A stretch of 27,215 nt of DNA. Origin: Haplosporangium gracile (Eukaryota > Mortierellomycota > Mortierellomycetes > Mortierellales > Mortierellaceae). The DNA is taken from the NCBI GenBank assembly GCA_015499985.1, contig JAAAUF010000565.1, positions 1 through 27,215 on the forward strand. The letters run 5' to 3'. Position numbers and translations under genes: made by a program. A model generated the notes under the pieces. It was not told the DNA's origin. It made no database searches and was given only the letters and a program-made list of their open reading frames with translations. Shown in pieces: positions 8,749-19,968 of the stretch (position 1 is the first letter of the stretch; each line of letters starts with the position of its first letter).

Positions 8749-11700
8749 TCAGATCTGAATACAGTGGCTCGCCGGGAACCATCCCGTCGTATCCTTGCCA
8801 ACCTTCTTACCAAAGTACCACCCATTGTCGTTCAGCCCAAAGACAATGATGCTCTCGCCTGCCTCAAAATTCAACTGTCGGTCTTCGGTTGAGCTGTACG
8901 GGTAAATCGCCGTGCATTCAAACAGAGCCTGTGCAATGCCAATCTCATCCATATCCATCCCATCGTCCAGCTCTGGCGGCTTGCTACGGAACTCCTGTTG
9001 GTCCGTGCTCGCAGAGGCAAACGAGTATGTCGAAGCCGTCGAAAGAGGTCGGTCGCCTCCAAAGGAATAAGATTCGCCACCGCGACTGTTGTTCCCGAAG
9101 GGCTCATAGTCGTCATAAGACGTAACAGATCCATCGTGGAAAATGGATTCGGGGACCTCGAACGGGTTCTCGTCTTCCCCTGGGTAGAACCTTGGCTGAG
9201 GCTGCAGCGGTGACTGAAGTGAACTCTGAGATCCCGAAGGGCTGTGCCAAGACGATGCGCTTTTTCCTGGCGTTGTGGGGATTGGTGATGCTGTCGATGA
9301 GCTCCGGGATCGAGTCTGCAGCGGGCGAGAGGCATTCCTCCTGAGTCTCTGTCCTACAGCATCTCGCATGCGTTGGAAAGCCGCTTCTACAAGCACAATA
9401 TCAAGGTTAAATAAGAGGAGAAGGGGTCAGCGATCATCTTAAGCACCACTTGCAAAGAGAGAGACAGTACACATTAAGTAAACTCCTTACCATGAGTAGC
9501 AGATACATCGTGTATCAGCGATATTCTGTTCAGACGCTCCAGTGGACCGTCGTTTCTGGTCATGGCTTCGATATAATCCTCGCATATATCCATCTGATCC
9601 AAATAGGCGGCCAGATCCCTTGAACATGCACAATCCACGTGCTCGGTAAAAAACTCGTGGCTCCTCGTCTTGACCTGAGTGTAAAAATACTGCTGCACCT
9701 GACTGAATTCCATGACGATAATGTCAAAGTATTGGGTTGTCAGTCCAAGAAATTTTGGCAGCTCGTCCACTAGCTGCTCGTTGATCGCCGTGTATGCCGC
9801 TGCCGAGTCCAACATGTTCTTGTCAATCTACAAAAAAACAGCAAACCAATTGTGCAAAATATTGTTGGGTTAGATGAATGGGCAATCATGAAATGACAAG
9901 GTACGCTGCTTGATATTTGTCCGTTTCACTTTGTCTTACCGTTTCGCCGCGATCCTTCATGCCTCTGACATTATCGTAATCCAGCAGTTTTTTCTCTCGC
10001 TTCTTCATGACTTGCAGTGGCCCAGAAAACAACTTCAGAAACCGCTCAATGCTCTTGTACACGGTCTTCTTCAGCCTGCTCTCTAGCTCCCGTCCAATCG
10101 TCTTGGAGAACTGTGCCAAGTTTTTGTGAAACTCGTGCACCAGAATCAATGACTGGTTTTCCTTGGTCCTGTGGATCGGTACCATTCCATAAATATCCGC
10201 AAGTGTTGTGGCAAAGGCTTCCTGGGTATCAAAGAATTCTTCAGAAAGAAAAAAAATAAAAAGAATTCAATTCTGTTAGTTGTAGTTGAATGACGCGTTT
10301 TTACTAGGTCTTTACAGCTTGACCCGATATGCGTACTTACGTTTGATGGAAACAAGCCAGCTCTGGATGTATTTCGCAAACTCACGTACAAGGCGTTGCT
10401 GCAAGTTGAATTTTTCCAGGAGAGCCTCAAAGAGAATATCGACAGTGACATCCGATCCGCCCACAGCCTGTCTCAGTTGTTGAGTCGTGCGGGCAAACTT
10501 TTTGTTGAATCCATGTCTACATAAGCGGACGAATAACAATAACGTTCATGTTTGATTAGTAAAATTACCACGCATAGTAAACAGACCTCCGGCTAGGTGT
10601 TTGAAACAATTAAGACGTACACGATCTAGTTGAACATATAGCGGAAGGAACATATGTGCATGTTAGATACGTTCAATCGGATCCGCAAAGCATCAGGAAG
10701 CTCTATGCCAGACATCGCGGTGGTGTTCTTACATCCGAGTCGTTTTTCTTCTTGCTCCCAACAATCTTTTCGACAATGTCCTTCCGTTTCTTGATCTCGT
10801 TGATTTCCTCTGCGACTAGCAACATCTCCTTTTGCACATTCGCCAAGCTCTCAAAATCCTGGTGATCCGATGGTGTAAGAGCATGGATTTGCTAGAGATG
10901 GGATAGGATGGAAATAAGTGTGTCAGCTACTGCAATTCATTTCTCTCTTTCATTTTTACAGCTTCCGTTACGAGGTACGCAAATCTCAAAAAGAATACTA
11001 ACATTGATGAGCAATGGATACTTGAGTACCCTTTGCACAGGTTTGATAATCAAACTGGCAAGGTCCCATCCCGTCGTCTTTCCTTTGCACTTTTCTGTGC
11101 ATGCATCAAAGAATGGCTTCAAGTCGCTGCGGTTATCGAGATCCTGTAAATGTTGAGCTGATGCCTCCTGTCTCTTGCAGTACTCTGAGTAGACACGCCG
11201 AATCCTTGAAATCTAGTATTAGTAAGAAACGAGTAAGGTGTTAATTGCTCTGGCACCTCCAAGAATGTTGCCATGACCTACCAAAATGAGGAAACGGTGC
11301 ATCATTTCTTTCTTGCGCAGTAAGTGTGTTGTTACCATTTGAAGAAAGGCTTCTCCAACAAAAGTCGAAGAGTCATCATACTCTTCGTCTGTGCCGCCTC
11401 CACAAGCCGGTGTCAAGAAGGCGATAAAGTCTAGAGTGAGGGCGACCACATCAGTCAGATTGGTGAAGACGATCTTCACATCCGCTGGTGTAAACAAGGG
11501 CGAGTCTGACATATCCGTCACGTAGATCTGGCGCAGAAAACAACAATAGCAGGTATTTCAATTAATACGACCAACAACACGCATATCAATTGGGCGATTA
11601 AGACTGGGAAATAATTCGGCCATAACTCAAAACTCAATATTAGAACAGCCAATTACCTCTTGCAAAAGCAGCATGTCCTTTGAGAAGCTGATTTCCGTCT

Positions 11701-13126
11701 CCAGCAATTCCTGCACAACCCGTCGTCTCTTGTCAAGTCGATGTTTGCGCTCCTTCTCCTCTGGGGTATCCTGTGCCGTGAGGATAGCACTGTTTGCTCG
11801 TGACGGTAGTTTTGGTGGAAGTCCTTGAGGTGAATCCGGTCTTGGGGCAGCACGCTGAGGTGGGGGTGGTGCAGCTTTGCCAACCAGTACAGAGTCTCTG
11901 TCAGGCACGGTGGCCATTGGTTGTCGAATCGCTTGATTACGGAGTTGCTGAAATACAGGGTTCTGTTGGATCTTTGAGTTGGACAGTCGATTCGAAAAAG
12001 AATTTGAGCGAAAGGGTGCTGAAGGTGCTGTTGTTTGGTGGAATGCACTTGCTTCATCTTCATCACTGCCCATAAACGGATTCCTTTCCGACTCTGGCGT
12101 CTCCACACGCGGGGATGTTGTTGGAGGAGTGGGTGCCTTGGGAGCAGGAGAATGTGTCTTCAAGGGTGGTGGTTTGGGGGGTTGTTTGTGAGAATTGAAT
12201 GAAAGCCGCGATGAAGCCACTGATGAGCCTGCTGTTGACGTGGGGTGCGATGGTACAAATCTTGGCACTGATGCAATACTGCTGCTGTTGTTAAAGCTTG
12301 AGTCCATAGATATTCGAGAGGAAGGCAGTGCTGGCGACAGCGAGGTAGTATTCTGAAAGGTGGGCTTGGCCCCGATGGCCGGCTTAGGTTTTGGCCGAGG
12401 GGTATCCTATGGATAATGTCAAGTACGACTCTACAGTCAGCACAGAAAAAAATACCGCCTGTTCGATGGAGTTACAAGAACACAAAACACAAAAGAAAAA
12501 ACACGCTGGGGTAATGTTTGCCATACTAGTTTGGGTGCGCCCTGGCCAGGGAGAGACATCTGCGACTGGAAGTGCGCCCGCAAGTTGCCAAAGTCTGGCT
12601 GGCTGTTATCAATCCCCTCAGCATCATCGTCAGTATCCCTAAGTGGCGGTCCTGGAGAGGAGACTGAGCGCGGTCTGTTATTGTTGCTGTTATTATTGCT
12701 ATTGATTTTGCCGAAAGAGGGTGCGAGTTGAGAGGCGTTATTGCTGTATTGCTGGACGTGTGAGATTGACGCGTGATGGCTCAATTGGCCTGCACTCGTG
12801 CTTCCTCTTGGGACTCCTAGGCCAGCTCCTCTTGGCGTGGTTCCTGTTCCTTGAACACCGGCGCTGCTCATGAATAGCGGGGTATTGTTTTGCTGTCGCT
12901 CGAAGGTTTTTCTCAGGTCGCCAAAGGAGCTGAAGGTGAGTGCACCATTGGCCGTGACCGTGACGTGAGACTGTTGCTGGTGGAAGGCCGGTGTTGGCGA
13001 GGAAACGGTGGAGGTGTCGGTAGGCGGGGAGGTCAGGGTGGACGGCTTTGGCTTGATAGGCGGGGGTGCTCTCTTCTCAGCGCCGACACTTTTGGTCCTG
13101 GCGAGGTACAGGGGGTCGCTTGACAT
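8749..13126 (-). CDS. RhoGEF with DH, BAR and SH3 domains (Tuba/DNMBP-like)
   Basis: Ten exons in transcription order: 13126-12527, 12406-11657, 11527-11282, 11212-11003, 10891-10733, 10625-10621 (5 nt, inferred), 10516-10341, 10238-9940, 9827-9491 and 9386-8749; 1139 aa. Residues 1-425 are a disordered Ser/Pro-rich region with proline motifs such as PPPIKPKP and PPKPPPLK, possible SH3 ligands. The DH domain (about 427-645) starts at RRRVVQELLETE and contains the hallmark LIIKPVQRVLKYPLLI. A BAR-type coiled-coil domain follows (about 658-880; AFATTLADIYG, FLGLTTQYFDIIV). A Ser-rich linker leads to an SH3 domain at 1078-1139, ending in GWFPASHCIQI. Such proteins exchange GDP for GTP on Rho/Cdc42-type GTPases at curved membranes, linking polarity and endocytosis to actin; substrate specificity cannot be read here. 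An in-frame ATG at 13237 exists, but the added residues look like translated leader, so 13126 is preferred. Domain order is secure; the microexon is discussed under findings. Confidence 0.9.
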
Positions 13127-13377
13127 GGACGCTGCCCGTGATGTGTGATGACTGGTTGTTGTCGTCGATGGAATGAGAGTGGAGGAATGCAGGGACAAGT
13201 GTAAGTGCCAGTGCAAGCGTAAGAGGATTGATCCCAAGGAAGAGGAAGAAGAGGGTGGAGGATGGTGGATGGAGGATGGAAGGGCACTGCACTAGGAGGA
13301 AGGGGAGAAGACAACATAGCCAGAAGGAAAGAGAGAGAACGTCATTCATTCACGACTGAAAGAAAATGTGTAATATC

Positions 13378-16300
13378 TCAGGTCAGCGAGGACAGCGTCG
13401 TCGTCGTCGACGGAGACGACAGCGACGAAGAGTCTGTCGACAACTTCAGCTTCTTCGGTGGAGGAGGGAACTCCTGCCGACGATCTAGTTGACCACCCCC
13501 CTGAACATCCACAGCAATCCGCTCCACTCCATCATACTCTCCTTCCGTGTCTCTCTGTCTCTCTCTGTCTCTGTCTTTCTCCCTCTCCCTCTCTCGATAC
13601 CGCTCTCGTTGCTCTCGTTCTCGCTCCCGGTCATAATCCTCATCAACCTCTCCCTCTGATCGCTCTCGTCGACGGCCGTGCTGCTGATTATGGTGCAAGC
13701 CATGATGTGGTACTTGAGAGTGCGAGTCCGTTAAGTGGCGTTGTAGTGTCGCGCCACTTTCCTCCGGCAAATCATAGTCCATGTCCCGGTCCCGCTCATA
13801 CACTCGGCCTCTTTCCATTTCACGGCCACCTTCGACTCCGGTTACAGACGCAGCAAAGTCTCTATCTCGCCCAGGACCACGCTCGCCTCGCTCACGGTCT
13901 CGTTCTCGGTCGCGTTCACGATCTCGTTCTCTGTCTCGTTCATAGTCTGCATACTCGCGTTCTCGTTCACGCTCTCGGTCTCCTCGCTCTCGATCCCTTT
14001 CTCTCTCCCGATCGCGATCATAATCACGCTCCCTACCGCCACTTCGAGTATCGGAGAACTCTCTTTCGCCTTCTCCACCTCCACCACCACCAGCTGTTCC
14101 ACTTCCACCACCGCCAATACCAATACTTCCTCCTCCACCTCCTCCTCGGACTCGATCCCGGTAGTAGTATTCATCATCATCATAGCTTCTCTCACGTCCA
14201 CGATCCCTATCATAGTCTCTTCCAGAACGTTCGCGGTACCGATCATACTCTCGATCTCTCTCACGGTCCCGTCCTACACCTCTCTCCCTATCACGGTCTC
14301 TAGACCATTCGCGACCTCGGTAGTCACGTCTTCGTCCGTAATCACGGTATCTCTCACGATCGCGTTCCCTGTTTCTGTCGCGCTCTCGGTCCCTGGTATA
14401 CTCATAGTGCCGGTTGCGGTGATAGTAGTCGTATCCATGACTTGCATTCTCCTGTGCTCTATGTTGATCATCGCCCCCTAACGAGTTTCGATGAGGGTCA
14501 GACAGGTATACTGGTTCGGTTGCTTGGGTTGGGATTTGAACGGTTCCGGCAACAGGCTGGTGAGACACAGAATCTGTCCTCGACTGGGCAGTAGTGTCTG
14601 CATATCGATGCGGTGGAGGGGCTCCGTTCGTCTGGACAGTAGAATCCAGCTCGCTCGAATACGTACGCTCTGGCAAGGGTCGGTCGCCAAACATATGTGG
14701 AGCAGGAAGAGGGGGTGGAGGCAACGGTGGCTGAGGAGCAGGGCCACGATGGTCAGTCGAGATAGGATCAGATGGGTGTCGTGGGGCTGGTGTCTGCGTC
14801 GCAGGAGCAGCTGAATAAGGCAGATAGGACGGCGATACTGCAGGAGGAGCAATGATGATATCGACTACTTTCAGTGGTGCAATCGTCACAACATCCGAGT
14901 CCTGGTCTGAGGCAGTAGTTTGATCGGCCCCTGTTTGGACTTCCGATCCTGCGGCAGTCGAGTCAGTCGTCGAATGCAAGACCAGAGGATGAAAGGCACC
15001 TTCTGAATTTTGCTTTTTAGAAGCAATTGATCGGGCCTCGTCTGCTCTGTCCATCTCTGGTCGGTCCTGTTGGTCGGCCTCGCTTTGCTGTCGTGAGTGA
15101 TACTGAGGATGCTGAGAGGGAGGTGGCGGGTGAGCTTGCTTGGGTTTTGCGTTCGCCTTTCTTCTTTGCTTAGATTCGTACTCGTGCCAGTCACCGTCAA
15201 TTTTAGGCAATCTAAATTCCATTCATACATTAGAGAGTACAGAAGGGCACAGTAAGTCTGCAATTCCACGGAGCACATATGATAGTTGAAGATACCACTA
15301 TATATGTAATCATAACTCACTCTTCCGGTAGGCATGCCGCAGGCTCCTCTTCGGTAAAGTAGGCAAAGCAGTTTAGTGCCTCGACGGCGGTGGGTCGGCT
15401 CTTCGGGTTTAGACTGAGTAGAGCCTCTGCAAGATCGAGCGCGGCTGGGCTCATGAGTTTCCCATACATCTCTCTGAACCTGGAGATCCTGCCCTCAGTG
15501 TTCAAATGCTTGATCAACTCATACCAAGGGAGCTGATCAACGCCTGGCCAGGCCTCCTTTTGTGGAGTGCCCATGGTCTTCCAGATGTTCTCCAATTGTG
15601 TGATCTCATTGTGTCCTTGGAAGATTGGCCTCCGTGTGAAAAGTTCAACCATGATGCACCCTGCGCTCCACATGTCAACCTCCGGTCCATATCCTGTAGC
15701 TCCAAGAATGAGCTCTGGAGGCCGATACCAGAGTGTAATAACACGATTGGTATAGTCCCTCTTGGTCTTCTTCTGGAACACACGCGCAAGTCCAAAATCC
15801 GCCAGCTTCAGCTCGCCCTGTTTGTTGACGAGTAAATTCGATCCTGCAAATGTAATGGGCAGAATTTCTGTAAGTACACTAGAGAATCTACGATTGGGCT
15901 AGGCGGACGAAATATAGATAAAAAACAGTGAGCAGTGAACAGGTCGAGCAACCCTACCTTTGATGTCCCGATGGAGAACACCTTTATGGTGCAGAAAGGC
16001 AAGGCCTTCAAGTAGTTGCTTCATAAGGCACTTGATATGCTCCGGCCGGAACTTGAGGTTCGGATGTGCCAAAATTCCTGTCAGATCGTAGTCCATGTAT
16101 TCGAACACCATATAAACCGCGCCTTTGGAAACCATAAGCTCTTTCAAACTGATGACATGCGGATGATTCAATGACTGCAGCAATTTGATTTCCCGCATGG
16201 CAGTGATAGGAAACTATCTCGAATTAAGAAATAAACACAGGTCAGCGGAACGAAAGCGCTCATTGCTCAAACACGATTTGCATCGTACCCAGGTTTCCTG

Positions 16301-18861
16301 ACAACATTGAATGATGCCCATAACTTACGCCGTCCTTTTCAGCCTCCATACGGATCCTTTTAAGGGCAACATACACCCCTGTCTGCTTGTTCTTTGCCTT
16401 GTACACCTTGCTATACATCGGAAGAAAAAAAAGCGAAAACTAAAAAGTCAGTTATCTGGGAATTACCACAAAAAATTCACAAAGCTAGTCCAAGTGTGTC
16501 TGCTTACCCATATGTTCCCTCACCAACTTGGCCAACACGTTCATAGAGATCTTCTCCTTTCGAAACTGGGGCAATTGGGGCAACTGGGGTGGGAGGTCCA
16601 TGCGGCATCGCAGGGTCGACTGAATATGCTCCGTTGTTGACAGGCATAGGGTGTTGTCCCACGTTAGGCGAATGTCTGGACTCTGGATGGGTCCCCTGGG
16701 CATCCTGATGTCCTGATACTGCATAGCTCGTGTCTGCTCCCGCAATCCTTTGACTGGCGTTATCATGGTGCAAGTATTCGTAGCGATCGCGTACGCGAGG
16801 TGAAGGCGCCCGACTGTGTCTATCATAATCGGAAGGATACTGCGAGTACCACCGACCGTGAGAACGTCGACTTTCATAACGGTAATCTGCTTCAGACGAA
16901 TGCCATCCTTCTCTGTAATTGGAGGACCTAGAATGGCGATAGTAGTGTCCATGCGATCCATAATAGTCATCGTCGGCGGTAGATCTACGAGGTGGTGGAG
17001 GCTGATTGCCTGAGGTTGGAGGAGGATACGCACTGTCTACTGAGGATCCTGTTGCCGACGGCGGGGGTGCTGTCTGAGGGGCGTAGCCATGCGGTGCGAC
17101 AGGCGGCTGGGGCGGTGGCGGCGGCAAATGCCCATTTACTGGTGAGATTGAGATGTCACGAGCAACCTGAGACTGAGCTGTCGTAGGCGCACGAACAGGT
17201 ATCTGTACCGCTGCTGAGACATTCGCTTGAGCTGTTACCGCATGTATATGAAGAGGTTGGGGTGGTCGTGGAAGAGCGGGCGCCTGATATGGCACCGTAG
17301 TAGCACTCGAGGGCGCTGGTTCCATGAATGCACCCAAAGGCTGACCAAGTTGGTTCGCTGACTCCACTGCTCCTCGAGGTTGAGCCGTTGTCGAAAAAGT
17401 TTGCATCTTTCCTAGTTCTACTTTTGTTGTATCCAATGGGTGTGCTCCGGGGGTTGTTGCTGCCGAGCCTGTCGTCGTTGCAGCGACGGTGTCAGTGGGC
17501 ATAACGGGGACACGTGGTGATCCGTTGGCAGGGGTGGCGGCAGTTGAAACAGCGAGATCTACACCGGACGCGCCAGTGATGTTGTCGCTCGATGCTGTGG
17601 CAGTGGTGAAGAGTCGTTGAGGCAGAGAATGGTCGCGACTGGGACGGTGAAGGGGCCGATACAGGTCAAGGTCGTCGACAACAGCTGTTTTATCCACCTC
17701 CAGGTCTCTGTCCCGTGGCGCACGATCTCGCTCTTCCCAGTCTTGATTGGCCCCATACTTGTCGCCCCCGTAATCATATCCTCTATTCCTATCCCAGTTT
17801 CGGTAGCGATCACGTTCGCGGTCTCGATCACGTCCGCGTCCTCGCTCCCGATCGTAATCATAGTCCCTCGGTGGGTGATCATGACCTTTTGTCGAATGCG
17901 AATCGCCATCGTCTTCTCCTTCATGCCATTGACCGGTAACATGACTACGGTCCCGCTCGATCTCTGCTGCAGCAGCAGTATCATAAGGATTAGTGGTCCC
18001 AGAGCGACCCCCACCACCGCCGCCACCACTGTCTTCAAAATCGTACTCTCTGTGGGTTGGTCTGCCGTCGTGGTCCTTGTTGTCGCGGCAGGGCCGATCG
18101 TGTCTCTCTTGTCTGTAGCCCCGATAGTCGCGGTCGGCCGAGTGATCTGCATGGTAGCGGTAGTCGCTCCTATAGCCCCGTTCATGTCTGTAGTCGCGGT
18201 CGCGGTCATGTTCCCTTTCATGGCTCCGTTCTCGACTATATCTGTCACGGTGACGTCCACGATCTCTCTCCCTGTCCTTAGATCTGTCGTATCGATTCCT
18301 GGAATAGCGATCTCTGTCCCGTTCACGTCCTCGCTCCTTGGAGCGGTCTCGGCGGTCTCGACTCTGTTCCCTCCTCCAGTCTCTTGTGGCGCCGTAGTCT
18401 CGAAATGTGGGTGGGTTGGAAGGTTCCTTGGGGACAATGTCTTGGGCCAACTGAGGTTTCCGACCGAGAATTTCATGTTGCAAATCCAGCTCTCGCTGCA
18501 ACTGTAACGCTGCTGCAGATGCAGCAGCAGCAGCTCCTGAACGTGCGGCAGGGGTTCTCCCGAAGGCTGAGGCACTAGAGTAACTGCTGGAGTAGAGGGA
18601 CTCTGACGCGCGGGCAGACTGGAATGGTAGTGCGGGCGTGGGTAGGGGTTTCGCCACGGCAGGAACGGTAAAGGACGCGGTGATGGTTGTAGTTTTTGTG
18701 AGCGTAGTGGAGGTTGTAGTGGATGCCGCGTCTTTGTCGTTGTCTGGGGTGTCCCTCGCAGGCTCCTTAGGCGTGGCTGTTGTTGCTGCTGTTGTTGTTG
18801 TTGTTGTTGTTGTCCTGGTGTCAAGGACTGGCTGGAGTGGTCCTGAGTGGGACTCGTTCAT
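13378..18861 (-). CDS. CTK1: CTK1/CDK12-type cyclin-dependent kinase with RD/RE-rich arms
   Basis: Five exons in transcription order: 18861-16508, 16410-16329, 16213-15958, 15843-15321 and 15211-13378; 1682 aa, far larger than yeast Ctk1 and similar in size to animal CDK12/13. The kinase domain starts near residue 770: GEGTYG loop at 779-784, VALK lysine K802, PITAMREIKLL C-helix (PITAIRE-type), HRDIKGSN with catalytic D895, DFG at 913-915, and YTNRVITLWYRPPE with T-loop T929. This set marks the Ctk1/CDK12 group, which pairs with a cyclin K/Ctk2 partner and phosphorylates Ser2 of the RNA polymerase II C-terminal domain during elongation. The N-terminal arm has a Thr-rich start, an RS/RD-rich block (about 155-260) and long Pro/Ser-rich stretches. 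The C-terminal arm (after E1072, starting LPKIDGDWHEYESKQRRK) has dense RD/RE dipeptides and Gly tracts. No partner gene is in the window. Kinase identity is secure; the exact family name rests on remembered motifs. Confidence 0.92.
13550..14420 (-). repeat. Degenerate Arg-Asp/Arg-Glu coding repeat in the CDK C-terminal arm
   Basis: The plus strand is rich in TCTCG, CGTTC and TCACG words, which read on the minus strand as alternating Arg with Asp or Glu codons, plus Gly tracts near 14080-14150. Codons vary between repeats, so this is a degenerate coding repeat and not a fresh microsatellite. Antisense frames stay open through it as a side effect. Confidence 0.8.
18780..18813. repeat. GTT/GCT trinucleotide microsatellite
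   Basis: A run of GTT units with a GCT interruption on the plus strand. In the CDK reading frame it encodes a threonine tract close to the N terminus; in another minus-strand frame it would encode glutamine. Length is likely to vary between strains. Confidence 0.85.
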
Positions 18862-19114
18862 GACAATTGAGGAGAAGGGGTAAGGAGTATTAGAAGGGGG
18901 CGTTGTCTTGATTAGATCAAGGAGGGCTGAGGAAGGGACAATGAAAGAATGGTGCTGCTCTGGTACATGAGGAGTGAGCGTGGGTGAAGGACAAAAACAA
19001 ATTTGGGAAAGGTGTGGCTTAGCATGGAGAGATTGGGCAGAAGGACACTTGTCTCACACGCACTTGCTTGCAGACACACACATGTCAGAGAGAGAAAGAA
19101 AAGACACAGCAACT

Positions 19115-19120
19115 TTTATT
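19115..19120 (-). terminator. Candidate poly(A) signal (AATAAA) of the Rcf2-like gene
   Basis: TTTATT on the plus strand, three bases beyond the stop codon on the minus strand. Its closeness to the stop supports the end of the model at 19124. Confidence 0.4.
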
Positions 19121-19123
19121 AAG

Positions 19124-19685
19124 CTACGCTGAGGGAGAAGGGGAAGAAGATGAAGAAGAGGAGGACGAGGAAGAGGGAGAGGAAGACGAGGAAGAAGAAG
19201 AAGAAGTGGAGGAGGAGGGAGTCGACAGAGATGCCGCTGCTGCCTGCTTCTCGTCAGGGTTGCCGTAGAGGATATCATGGCGACGCTGGTTGGCAACACG
19301 GATCTGCATCTCGCGATCCCGGCGCTCAAAGTTGGTAAACGCCGTGTCCGATCCATTGCCAAATCCTCCCAAGAATGCTGCTACCATCAACCACATCTAT
19401 TATTTAGCGTGTCAAATATGTTAACTGCCGCACAACTGTCTCTCATTAACACGCGCACAAAAAAAGAGAACCGACGAACAGAAGCATACACTCTTTTAGT
19501 TCGCCAAATACGATAGTTCAATGTACCTTCTGTGGGGGTCTGACAGCTTTGAACTTTGGCCAGGTGGCATTGAGAACACCTCCGGTGAAAAGAGCCACAG
19601 TGCAATACTTCAACGCGCCAATCGCGCCTCCTCGCATAGCCTCCTCTGCGGCAAGGTCGTCATCGTGCTTCTTGATAAGGCGCAT
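19124..19685 (-). CDS. Small two-helix membrane protein, possibly Rcf2/HIG-like, with polyserine tail
   Basis: Two exons in transcription order: 19685-19527 and 19396-19124; 143 aa. Residues about 19-38 (GGAIGALKYCTVALFTGGVL) and 54-75 (WLMVAAFLGGFGNGSD) are hydrophobic and probably span a membrane. The order GG-x-GAL, WPKFKA, hydrophobic helix, then NFERRDRE resembles the N-terminal domain of fungal Rcf2, a mitochondrial inner-membrane factor of respiratory supercomplexes. This likeness is from memory and weak, since the protein lacks an obvious HIG1 domain. The last 35-40 residues are almost all Ser with some Pro, encoded by a purine/pyrimidine microsatellite. The first ATG after the intergenic region gives M1; longer in-frame starts upstream look like leader. 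I am sure that this is a gene with one intron, and unsure of its function. Confidence 0.6.
19138..19222. repeat. GAA/GAG-rich microsatellite encoding a polyserine tail
   Basis: The plus strand is a run of GAAGA, GGA and GAG words. On the minus strand it reads as TCT/TCC/TCG/TCA serine codons with a few prolines, forming the C-terminal tail of the small membrane protein. Confidence 0.85.
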
Positions 19686-19797
19686 GGTAAGTGATCTTGG
19701 TTGCTGTCTTGGCAGTTGTGCGTGTGTGAATGAAAGAATGGAATAAATGAAAGCACAGAACAATGCGAATCCACTGCTCACCTCTGGTGAAAGCCTC

Positions 19798-19803
19798 TTT
19801 ATT
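19798..19803 (-). terminator. Candidate poly(A) signal of CCT7 (AATAAA)
   Basis: TTTATT on the plus strand, about 165 nt beyond the CCT7 stop on the minus strand. It lies right next to the E-box at 19814-19821, so the 3' end of CCT7 and the promoter of the following gene overlap in this 283-bp gap. Confidence 0.35.
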
Positions 19804-19813
19804 TGTCACATGA

Positions 19814-19821
19814 TCACGTGA
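19814..19821. promoter_or_regulatory. E-box palindrome TCACGTGA
   Basis: A perfect 8-bp palindrome about 130 bp upstream of the start of the small membrane-protein gene. It matches the core bound by Cbf1-type bHLH factors, which in yeasts regulate sulfur and respiratory genes. A regulatory role is inference from position and symmetry. Confidence 0.35.
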
Positions 19822-19968
19822 ACAATGCCCTCTTGACAGTTCCTTTCCATAAGCTGTCGAGACTCGCAAGATCCAGCAGTCTCAGCAATCAATAGACGTT
19901 TTACAGAAGTGCTTTCCTCGCAACATGCTCCACGACGTGATCCTCGCTCGTTCTTTCTCCTCAACGAA

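Noticed and set aside
10490..10516. Alternative acceptor after the AAAAAG at about 10500 to avoid the microexon
   Set aside because: It lacks the usual YAG form and would delete the HGFNKK segment that I expect to be conserved.
13127..13237. Longer N terminus for the RhoGEF from an in-frame ATG at 13237
   Set aside because: The extra 37 residues (Leu/His/Thr/Ser) read like a translated leader; the ATG at 13126 directly precedes plausible protein sequence.
13458..14303. Plus-strand open frame of 281 codons, antisense to the CDK C-terminal arm
   Set aside because: It is open only because RD/RE codons on the other strand have few stop complements; His/Leu/Pro-rich composition and no recognisable domain.
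17617..18507. Plus-strand open frame of 296 hydrophobic codons
   Set aside because: Antisense to the RS/RD-rich CDK exon; Val/Ile/Ser richness comes from the complement of Arg/Asp codons.
17559..18824. Minus-strand frame of 421 codons with polyglutamine, overlapping CDK exon 1
   Set aside because: It is an alternative frame of the CDK exon; the real frame continues into the kinase domain with matching splice phase.
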